Of a DNA stretch of 64,000 nucleotides, positions 34,566-41,985 are shown piece by piece (within the stretch, counting starts at the first letter, position 1; each line of letters begins with the position of its first letter). The notes under the pieces are model-generated. The model ran no database searches, was not told where the DNA came from, and worked only from the letters and a program-made list of their open reading frames with translations. The translations under genes and the position numbers were made by a program. The DNA comes from Clostridiales bacterium (GTDB lineage: Bacteria > Bacillota > Clostridia > Oscillospirales > UBA644), in the NCBI GenBank assembly GCA_003343705.1, contig QAKR01000043.1:1-64000 (forward strand), given 5' to 3'.

Positions 34566-35642
34566 ATGAGCAAAATTTTAAAAGCACTTTCTTTTGTGTT
34601 GATTTTTGTTTTATTTATCAACACATTGATTTTTTCGTTATCTGCAGAAGAGGAGGTTACAGAATGGAATTATTATAACAGTATTATTGTTTCTGTCACA
34701 GTCCATGGGCAAAAAATTTTTACCCCGGAAAATTTTTCGGAAGTGGATTGCACAAAAGCCCTTGTAATAGAAAAAGATGTCAGTGAAATATCCAAATATA
34801 AAATGATACTTATTTTAAATCAGGTTTATACTGATGAAGAAATTGAAGCTACAGTAAGTGCCATAAAATTAAATCCAATCGTTACCTCAGCCGAAAGGAA
34901 TTATTATGCTCCTTTTGAATCCACAATAGAACTTAATGAATCTCAGTTAAAATTAAAAGTAGGCGAAAAGTTTGATTTAAAAATTACTAAAAATAATTTT
35001 TGTTATAACGATAGAATAGGTAATGATTTGATGATAGTTTTAGATCCTCAAATTTATGATATCAGCCAAATTAAAGACGATAGCTTCTCTGAACAGGGCG
35101 TAACAATTAAATATCTAGAGGCAATTGATGTGAAGCCGTCTGATCCACTGTTTCTTGAAGTTAACCAATTATCGGATGCTGCAACTATAGAAGCCATGAA
35201 TAACCTTTCACAGTTACCTGGTGTAATATATGTTGATTTTGAACCGGTCTGTGGATGTTGGCAAACAGAAGTATGGAAGACAAGCGATGAAAGCACCGTA
35301 AATTTCACTGAAGATCTTTCTTCTGATGAAAAAAAAGATATCATTGGTAAAACAGTAACGATTGAGGGATTAAAGACAGGGACAGCGGAAATTTCAGTAA
35401 TACGGGAGGGGACGTCTATCGAGCATATTGAGGCAAGCTGCACTGTCACCGTCTATCTGCCGGGTGATCTGACCAACGACGGAAAAGTTACACTGCCAGA
35501 CGCCATGACTCTATTCAAATATATTGCGGGGAAAATAACGCTTGAAAAAAGTCAGACTTATGCAGCAGATATGAATGAAGACAATGAAATTCGCCTTGAC
35601 GATGCAATGCGGTTATTTAAATATATTTCAGGAAAAAAATAG
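34566..35642 (+). CDS. secreted dockerin-domain protein (paralog 1)
   Basis: A 358-aa exported protein. Signal peptide about 1-28; a unique N-terminal region from EWNYYNSI; an Ig-like (Big_2-type) stretch starting near ESTIELNESQLKLKVGEKFD; and a C-terminal type I dockerin (about 298-358) with two calcium-loop repeats, GDLTNDGKVTL and ADMNEDNEIRL, each followed by an FKYI helix. Dockerins plug into cohesins on scaffoldins. No catalytic domain is recognised. A close paralog follows. The GGGAGGG before the ATG is strong. Confidence 0.85.
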   Translation: MSKILKALSFVLIFVLFINTLIFSLSAEEEVTEWNYYNSIIVSVTVHGQKIFTPENFSEVDCTKALVIEKDVSEISKYKMILILNQVYTDEEIEATVSAIKLNPIVTSAERNYYAPFESTIELNESQLKLKVGEKFDLKITKNNFCYNDRIGNDLMIVLDPQIYDISQIKDDSFSEQGVTIKYLEAIDVKPSDPLFLEVNQLSDAATIEAMNNLSQLPGVIYVDFEPVCGCWQTEVWKTSDESTVNFTEDLSSDEKKDIIGKTVTIEGLKTGTAEISVIREGTSIEHIEASCTVTVYLPGDLTNDGKVTLPDAMTLFKYIAGKITLEKSQTYAADMNEDNEIRLDDAMRLFKYISGKK

Positions 35643-35987
35643 TTAATAATAAATATTTTATTCCTATCTTCGGACAGTATCTTTTTATTTTGTATATCAC
35701 TAAACGTATATATATTATTTTCTTTTTATAAAATTTTTTCACAGCTAGTAAATAATATGATTATCTGTAGCTGTATCTTGAATATTAATGGGTTTAACAA
35801 TGTATACAAATATACTATATCTTATTTATTTGCTTATTGACATATCATAAAATAAATCGTATCATAATATTATAAGTAAGTAAATATTTACCATATAGTT
35901 AATCTTACCGTTTTTTATTTGTTAAATAATCATAGAAGGGATAGGCTTAATATCGTATTATAAGCATAAATTACAGGAGAAAGATTT
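35643..35987. other. AT-rich spacer between the dockerin paralogs
   Basis: These 345 bases are very AT-rich and carry no convincing ORF or strong hairpin. The only clear element is the promoter at 35837-35865. The spacer means the second paralog has its own start, so the two genes are not one operon. Confidence 0.7.
35837..35865 (+). promoter_or_regulatory. promoter of the second dockerin gene
   Basis: TTGACA (35837-35842), 17 bp, TATCAT (35860-35865). The mRNA would have a leader of roughly 115 nt before the ATG. Confidence 0.7.
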
Positions 35988-37067
35988 ATGAGCATAAAGA
36001 TGAAAACGCTTTCATGTGTGTTAGTTCTTGTTTTACTTACCAGCACATCGGTTATTGCGACATCTGCACAAACCGAGGCTGCGGAATGGAATTATTATAA
36101 CAGTATTGAGGTTTTTGTTACTGTCGATGAAGAGAAAATTTTTACCCCTGAAGATTTTCTGGAGGTAGACTGTTTAAAAGTCCTTGTAACAGAAAAAGAG
36201 GCATATGATGAATTTAAATACAGATTGATCATTGTTTTAAATCAATTCTGTGATGATGAAGAAATCGAAGCTGCGGTAAATGCAATAGCAGCAAATCCAA
36301 TTGTAATATTAGCAAGAAGGAACACATTCGCGCCTTTTGAGTCAAAAATAGAGCTTAATGAATCGCGGATAAAATTAAAAGTCGGTGAAAAATTCGACTT
36401 AAAAATAACAGATGAAAAATTATATTCAACCGGCGGTATAAACAATAGTTTGACTTTTATCTTAGATCCGCAAATATATGATATTAATAATATAGAATTC
36501 GACATTTTTTCCGGTTATGGAGTAATAATAGAAAATCAAGCGAAAAATATAGACGGAGAACCTGCTAACTTATTTAATGCGTCTACTTCAGACGAATCAA
36601 GATTCGAAATAATAGAAACTATAAACTCATTGTCACATTTACCAGGTATTAAGTATATTAATTTTGACTATCTGTCAAGCGGAGCCCGACCAACCGAAGC
36701 ATGGGTGACAAGTGATAAAAGAATAGTAGATTTCACAGAAGATCAATCTTCTTATGAAAGCGTGTTATCTGTTGGTAAAACTGTAACGGTAGAAGGTCTT
36801 AATGTAGGTATGGAGGAAATTTCTGTAACGCGTACAGCCGCGTTTGTCGCTCCGGTTACTGCAAGCTGTATTGTTACCGTTTATCTGCCTGGAGATCTAA
36901 CCGAGGACGGTGAAGTCACCTTGGAAGATGCTATGACTCTGTTTAGATATATTGCTGGGAAAACAACCTTAGGGCAAAATCAGTCTTATTCGGCAGACAT
37001 GAATGAAGACAATGAAATTCGCCTTGACGATGCAATGATTATCTTTAAACAAGTGGCAGGAAAATAA
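35988..37067 (+). CDS. secreted dockerin-domain protein (paralog 2)
   Basis: A 359-aa exported protein with the same layout as the preceding gene: signal peptide (about 1-27), EWNYYNSI-type N-terminal region, Ig-like stretch from ESKIELNESRIKLKVGEKFD, and dockerin at about 300-359 (GDLTEDGEVTL, ADMNEDNEIRL). The two proteins diverge clearly in the middle, while 39 bases of the second dockerin repeat are identical (36999-37037 against 35571-35609). No catalytic site is recognised. GGAGAAAG precedes the ATG. Confidence 0.85.
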   Translation: MSIKMKTLSCVLVLVLLTSTSVIATSAQTEAAEWNYYNSIEVFVTVDEEKIFTPEDFLEVDCLKVLVTEKEAYDEFKYRLIIVLNQFCDDEEIEAAVNAIAANPIVILARRNTFAPFESKIELNESRIKLKVGEKFDLKITDEKLYSTGGINNSLTFILDPQIYDINNIEFDIFSGYGVIIENQAKNIDGEPANLFNASTSDESRFEIIETINSLSHLPGIKYINFDYLSSGARPTEAWVTSDKRIVDFTEDQSSYESVLSVGKTVTVEGLNVGMEEISVTRTAAFVAPVTASCIVTVYLPGDLTEDGEVTLEDAMTLFRYIAGKTTLGQNQSYSADMNEDNEIRLDDAMIIFKQVAGK

Positions 37068-37163
37068 GCTTAAATTTTTTAAATATTTTATATTAGGTAT
37101 ATGAAAATGAATATTAGAAATTATAGCAGAATTTTTTTATTTTAAATAAACTATATTTAAAAG

Positions 37164-37194
37164 CGGAACGCCGGTTTAATAAACCAGCGTTCCG
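37164..37194 (-). terminator. terminator overlapping the ypeB stop codon
   Basis: CGGAACGC (37164-37171) pairs with GCGTTCCG (37187-37194), and an inner GGTTT/AAACC pair encloses the ypeB stop codon. On the minus strand CTTTTAAATATAG follows. Termination is thus built into the last codons of the gene. Confidence 0.8.
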
Positions 37195-38516
37195 TTGTCG
37201 TTTTGCAATAGTATAAGAATTTTTTCTTCTCTGCCTGTTTGGGCGTTTATATAAACCAATGCATCATTTTCACCATCTATTAAAAACTCATAACAAAAAA
37301 CTTCTCCGCCACCGTCAGTGGGAATAAAAGTCTTTTTTGTTGCGCTTGGTGCAGACGACAAGTTTAACTTTGTTGCTGCATTTTCTGCACTTATTGCTGT
37401 TTCAAATTTACGTGTGGTATTATGGTTTAATAAATAATTTGAAGCATCTATAAATACTGCTTCACCGTTATCAAGGGCCACACCAACTTTTATTAAATCA
37501 GTATAGCACATAACATCATTTTGCACATATGCGTAATTAACTACAAGAACGTTCCCGCTTTCTATATAATAAGTTTCTTTCATGTTTTTATAACCGAGTT
37601 TTTCAAGCTCACTTTTACCTCTTGAAACAGCTTCTTCAAAAGAAATGGCAGCATCTTCTATTGCACGTGCATTTGAAAGGTACTTAACATAACCACCTGC
37701 TTCTGTAATATATGCATCACATGTTCCAAAATTGTAGTAATAACATTGTTGGCCTAAATAATCAACTTTGCTTTGCAATTGAGGGCTATATTGTGATACA
37801 TTAAGCGCATAAGCACATATTTGCTGTGCCTTTTCTTCCGTAACAGGATCTTTCCCGGGCAGAAAAACAGATTCCTTATTCATATTTCCTTCAGAAAACG
37901 GGCCGTCATATATAAGAGTCGGTAAAGCTTGTATATCACTCTCTATCTTCGCAAATCCTGTAGGTTCTGCATCTTCGGCAATATCTTCCGCGCTTTTAAA
38001 CATTTCCGTTAAAGCCTGTGCATTAGGATTTTCATCTAAAACCTTCTCTTCTGCACTTAAAAAAGACTTACAAACACCATATACTTCGGATGTCAATTTT
38101 TTAAGGTTTGAAGATTCATCTTCTGTCAAAGTGTCTCCTGAAAGCATTTTTTTTGCAAGAGCAAAAGCATAATCAGCTGTTACAGATAACAAGCTTGATG
38201 TCTTTTTTAAACCTGTTTCAGACCCCGGCAGCTGTTCAAAAGCTGTTTTAACGCCTTCTGCTGAAGACCGTATCTGAGAAACAAGCGTCACAAACTGATA
38301 TGCACTTTTTGCATATTCCAGCTTTTGTAAGCTGGATAAAAGTGTTTCTGATAAGGCTGCAACTTCAGCTATGTTTTTTTGATAAGCCGAAGATAAAACA
38401 TATCTTGTATTACGGCTTTCATACCAGGACTGAATTGCAAAACCTCCTAAAACAAGAATAACAGCAAGAGTTAAAGAAATAATTTTAACAAACGTCCGAG
38501 TTGTTAATTTAATCAT
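37176..38516 (-). CDS. ypeB: germination protein YpeB
   Basis: A spore protein needed to place and stabilise the cortex-lytic enzyme SleB in Bacillus. The 446-aa protein has an N-terminal membrane anchor (about 8-25) and two C-terminal PepSY-type domains (from about 220; KTFIPTDGGGEVFCYEF near the end). The ATG at 38516 was chosen over a TTG five codons earlier because GGTGA lies 8 bp upstream. No sleB gene lies next to it, unlike the usual sleB-ypeB pair. It is good evidence of a spore former. Confidence 0.9.
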   Translation of the reverse strand: MIKLTTRTFVKIISLTLAVILVLGGFAIQSWYESRNTRYVLSSAYQKNIAEVAALSETLLSSLQKLEYAKSAYQFVTLVSQIRSSAEGVKTAFEQLPGSETGLKKTSSLLSVTADYAFALAKKMLSGDTLTEDESSNLKKLTSEVYGVCKSFLSAEEKVLDENPNAQALTEMFKSAEDIAEDAEPTGFAKIESDIQALPTLIYDGPFSEGNMNKESVFLPGKDPVTEEKAQQICAYALNVSQYSPQLQSKVDYLGQQCYYYNFGTCDAYITEAGGYVKYLSNARAIEDAAISFEEAVSRGKSELEKLGYKNMKETYYIESGNVLVVNYAYVQNDVMCYTDLIKVGVALDNGEAVFIDASNYLLNHNTTRKFETAISAENAATKLNLSSAPSATKKTFIPTDGGGEVFCYEFLIDGENDALVYINAQTGREEKILILLQNDNGTLVY

Positions 38517-38739
38517 TTTATAATCACCCAATAAGTATTTTTTACAAATGTTAGCTAAATATTCCTGTAACTCTTTACTAAATTAAAAAAATATGTTATA
38601 CTTATAATACTAATTTTTATTTAACAGGTTGATAAAATAAAACAATATTTTGGAAAGCTTTGTAAAATTAGTAATGGAAAACTTTTATACTATAATAAAA
38701 ATAAAATAGTATAAAGTATACGTTTGAGAGGTGCTTTTT

Positions 38740-39696
38740 TTGGAGAATACAATTATATTTGAGAACGAAAAAATGTTTAGCGTACCTGTAAAAATTGTAG
38801 ACAGCTATCTTTCAGCTCCTGAAACGGAACTGAGACTTATACTTTTTTTACTGCGTAACCAAAACACCTCGTTTACAAAAAATGATATTTTAACTGCACT
38901 CGGGGTTGATGAGCAACGTGCAGATAAAGCTTTTGAATATTGGTGTAAAGCAGGGATTTTATATAGTTACGGGAATCGATTCACCCTTGAAAGACCTAAA
39001 ATAGCTGCATCCGAAATTATGAAATATTCAGCGGACCAAATTGCAAAGCGTATAGAAGAAGATGACGGTGTACGCTTTTTACACGCGACTGCCGAAAAAA
39101 TACTTCGTAAACCTCTTTCAACAGCTGACAGTTCTATAATACTTTCACTTATGGACTGGGATGGGCTTCCGCCGGAAGTTGCAGCTCTTTTAATACAGTA
39201 TGCCGCAGAACAAGGTTTCGGGCTTTCCCGAATTCAAAAAATGGGTATTGAATGGGCGGAAAAAGAAATAAATACATATGACAAAGCTGAAGCATATGTA
39301 ACAACCGAGGCAGAGAAAAGAAATCACCTCAATGCTATTGCACGTTTATTAGGGATTTCTCACCGTGCCCTTACAGAAGCCGAAAAAAAGATATTCACAT
39401 CTTGGAACACAGAACTTGGATACGGAGCTGAAATGATTCGGCATGCTTACGACGAAACAATAAAAAACACAGGAAAATACTCATATCAATATATGGATAA
39501 AATTCTAACATCCTGGCGTCGTGACGGCTTTAAATGCGTTGAAGACACTGAAAAAGCTTCCTCTGAGGAGAGAAAAGTTGTACGAGGTGCAAAAAAGACA
39601 ATGCCTAAAAACACTGCTGGGAAGAAGAAACAAAAGGGCGATTGGGATATTATAATGCGCCAATTAGAGGAGGGCACGCAAGATGAAGAAGAATGA
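38740..39696 (+). CDS. dnaD: DnaD domain primosome protein
   Basis: A 318-aa replication initiation protein. The N-terminal winged-helix region (about 1-90) is followed by DnaD domain repeats; the last ends with YQYMDKILTSWRRDGF, the conserved DDBH2 signature that contacts DNA. The TTG start at 38740 was chosen because AGGTG lies 7 nt upstream. A GTG nine bases earlier is part of that ribosome site. It overlaps the helicase-loader gene by 14 bp. Confidence 0.9.
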   Translation: MENTIIFENEKMFSVPVKIVDSYLSAPETELRLILFLLRNQNTSFTKNDILTALGVDEQRADKAFEYWCKAGILYSYGNRFTLERPKIAASEIMKYSADQIAKRIEEDDGVRFLHATAEKILRKPLSTADSSIILSLMDWDGLPPEVAALLIQYAAEQGFGLSRIQKMGIEWAEKEINTYDKAEAYVTTEAEKRNHLNAIARLLGISHRALTEAEKKIFTSWNTELGYGAEMIRHAYDETIKNTGKYSYQYMDKILTSWRRDGFKCVEDTEKASSEERKVVRGAKKTMPKNTAGKKKQKGDWDIIMRQLEEGTQDEEE

Positions 39697-40639
39697 TTAT
39701 TATGCCGCAGCGCTGCGTCGGCTTAGCGACTATCGTTGTTCAGCATTACAAAAACAGGCTGATAACATTGCTACTGCTTATAAAAAAATTCCTAAACTTG
39801 CAGAAATAGATATTAAACTAAAAAAGAATATGCGCGAATTTATGGAAGCGTCAATGTCTGATAATTTCACCGATGAACAAGCACAAAAATACAGCTCTCG
39901 TTCACTTGATTTGCAAGCAACCAGAGCTGAAATGCTTTATGAAAAAGGATTCCCTATCGGGTTTATGGATGTTCAATATCACTGTACCGAATGTGAAGAT
40001 GAAGGATACATAAACGGTAGAATGTGTAAATGTCTGAAAAAGCTTATTGCAGATGAATATATGAAAAATTCAAATATTGCAACAAATTATCGTAATCGGA
40101 CATTTAAAAATGTGGACTTATCTCTTTTCGGAAATGAAAACGAAAAAACAATGAAGCTCATTGTTTCCTTTTGTAAAAAGTATGTTAAAGAGTTTACTTC
40201 AAACAAGCAAAACCTATTTTTCGCAGGAGTTCCCGGTAGCGGAAAAACATTTATGTCTACTGTGATAGGAACGGAGCTTATAAATAGCGATGTTTTTGTT
40301 TTTTATACATCTTCTCAAGATATGATTTCTTCTTTTGAAGCTGAAAAATTCGGAAAAGATATTTCCTCTGCTGTTGAAACGGATTTATATACAACGTGTG
40401 AACTTCTGATAATAGACGACTTAGGAACCGAGTTTAACACACCGTTTGCAGAAAGTGTTATATATAATGTTATTAACACCCGTATAAACAAAAGTCTGCC
40501 CATAATTATCAGTTCAAATTATACACCGGAAGAATTCGAAGGAATGTATAATGACAGGCTTATATCAAGAATTAATTATGATTTTACTTTAATTTCATTT
40601 CCTGATATTGATATTCGTAAAAAGAAAAAAGAAAAATAA
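39683..40639 (+). CDS. dnaC: DnaC/DnaI-like helicase loader ATPase
   Basis: A 318-aa AAA+ ATPase that loads the replicative helicase. A zinc-binding Cys set (C101, C104, C115, C117) precedes the ATPase domain. Walker A is GVPGSGKT (182-189), Walker B is LLIIDDLG, and a sensor/Arg-finger region ends DRLISRI. It forms a two-gene primosome unit with the dnaD gene it overlaps. Confidence 0.9.
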   Translation: MKKNDYYAAALRRLSDYRCSALQKQADNIATAYKKIPKLAEIDIKLKKNMREFMEASMSDNFTDEQAQKYSSRSLDLQATRAEMLYEKGFPIGFMDVQYHCTECEDEGYINGRMCKCLKKLIADEYMKNSNIATNYRNRTFKNVDLSLFGNENEKTMKLIVSFCKKYVKEFTSNKQNLFFAGVPGSGKTFMSTVIGTELINSDVFVFYTSSQDMISSFEAEKFGKDISSAVETDLYTTCELLIIDDLGTEFNTPFAESVIYNVINTRINKSLPIIISSNYTPEEFEGMYNDRLISRINYDFTLISFPDIDIRKKKKEK

Positions 40640-40657
40640 TATTAACTTATAAAAAAA

Positions 40658-40693
40658 AGAGCATAATGGCAAACAACACTGCCATCATGCTCT
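40658..40693. terminator. bidirectional terminator between dnaC and the SDR gene
   Basis: AGAGCATAATGGCA pairs with TGCCATCATGCTCT (one mismatch), with A-run before and T-run after, so it ends both convergent genes. Confidence 0.92.
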
Positions 40694-40699
40694 CTTTTT

Positions 40700-41455
40700 T
40701 TATCTCATTTTACTGTTTTGAATATTATAAACAATTTTTAAAACTGTTTTATCTGTAACAAATCGACTGAGAGGTTTAAGAAACTTCATTATAAAAGAAG
40801 GGACTATAACAAGTTTCTTTCTCATCATCTGTTTATAAGCATATTCAGCAACATCTTTAGCATTTGCACCAAAGCCTGCAAATGAGACATTTGCAACTTT
40901 TTCAAATTCAGTTGAAACAGGGCCGGGGCATAAGACACTGATATGAACGTTCGATTTTTCACGCCGAAGTTCTTCATATATGCCTAAAGTCAAACTGTGA
41001 ACATATGATTTTGTTGCATAATATGCAGAAAATATCGGGCCACCCGGTACAAGTGCTGCCAGAGAAGCAGTGTTTAAAATATATCCATTGTTTCTTTTCT
41101 TAAAGTCAATTAAAAAAAGCTTACATAAAATATGCATTGCAGTTACGTTTGTATCAATCATTGTAAGTTCGTCTTCAAGGCTTGTCTTATCAAACTCCCC
41201 AAAAACACCAAACCCTGCATTATTTATAAAAATATCTATATTTTCATCTTTTAATGTCTCATGAAGATCTATACATTTTTGTCGTAAAGAAAGATCTGTT
41301 GTTATTATACGTACGTTTGTTTTCAACTCACTTGCTAAATCTCTTAATGCAGCTTCACGCCTGGCCACAATAATAAGATCATAGCCTTTATTTGATAATA
41401 ATTTTGCAAATTCGCGCCCTATACCAGATGATGCGCCTGTTATCAGTGCTAACAT
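40700..41455 (-). CDS. short-chain dehydrogenase/reductase
   Basis: A 251-aa SDR enzyme of the classical type: NAD(P) motif TGASSGIG (6-13), NNAG (78-81), catalytic Ser in NTASLAAL (S131) and YxxxK (Y145, K149). NADP is possible because of the basic residues ARR after strand 2. The substrate is unknown. It is divergent from the tspO gene with a 59-bp gap. Confidence 0.9.
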   Translation of the reverse strand: MLALITGASSGIGREFAKLLSNKGYDLIIVARREAALRDLASELKTNVRIITTDLSLRQKCIDLHETLKDENIDIFINNAGFGVFGEFDKTSLEDELTMIDTNVTAMHILCKLFLIDFKKRNNGYILNTASLAALVPGGPIFSAYYATKSYVHSLTLGIYEELRREKSNVHISVLCPGPVSTEFEKVANVSFAGFGANAKDVAEYAYKQMMRKKLVIVPSFIMKFLKPLSRFVTDKTVLKIVYNIQNSKMR

Positions 41456-41514
41456 TTTTATGCCTCCGAATATTTTATAAAATTTAGAATAAACTTGTAT
41501 TGAGGTGACGTATT

Positions 41515-41985
41515 ATGAAAAGAATAGACTGGAAATTATTAATTTTTGCATTAGCAGTGCCTCTTTTAGTTGGGGGGCTTGCCGGAATTAGCACAATGGG
41601 GTCAATGGAATTTTACAATAGCCTTGAACTCCCGTCCTTTGCTCCGCCGGGATGGGTTTTCCCCGTTGCATGGACTATACTATATGCACTTATGGGCCTT
41701 GCATCATACTTTATCATGATACAACCTAAAAGCCAACAAAAGAAAGATGCCTTACGGCTTTATTATTTCCAACTTATAATTAACTTTTTTTGGCCTATAA
41801 TCTTTTTCAACATGGAAAATATAACTATAGCTCTTTTCTGGCTTATCATATTACTAATTATTAGCATAGCAACGCTTATCCTCTTTTTTAAAGAAGATAA
41901 GCGTGCAGGATGGATGTTTTTACCTTATGTCCTGTGGCTGATTTTTGCTACGGTGCTCAATTTTAGTGTTGTTTTATTAAATTAA
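41515..41985 (+). CDS. tspO: TspO/MBR family membrane protein
   Basis: A 156-aa five-helix membrane protein. The family-typical WxPPGWVFPVAWTILYALMG-like stretch (about 44-63) and a Trp-rich C-terminal half are clear. TspO binds porphyrins and cholesterol-like ligands and is linked to tetrapyrrole and oxidative stress. Its last 4 bp overlap the end of the convergent glycoside-hydrolase-like gene. GAGGTGACG precedes the ATG. Confidence 0.92.
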   Translation: MKRIDWKLLIFALAVPLLVGGLAGISTMGSMEFYNSLELPSFAPPGWVFPVAWTILYALMGLASYFIMIQPKSQQKKDALRLYYFQLIINFFWPIIFFNMENITIALFWLIILLIISIATLILFFKEDKRAGWMFLPYVLWLIFATVLNFSVVLLN

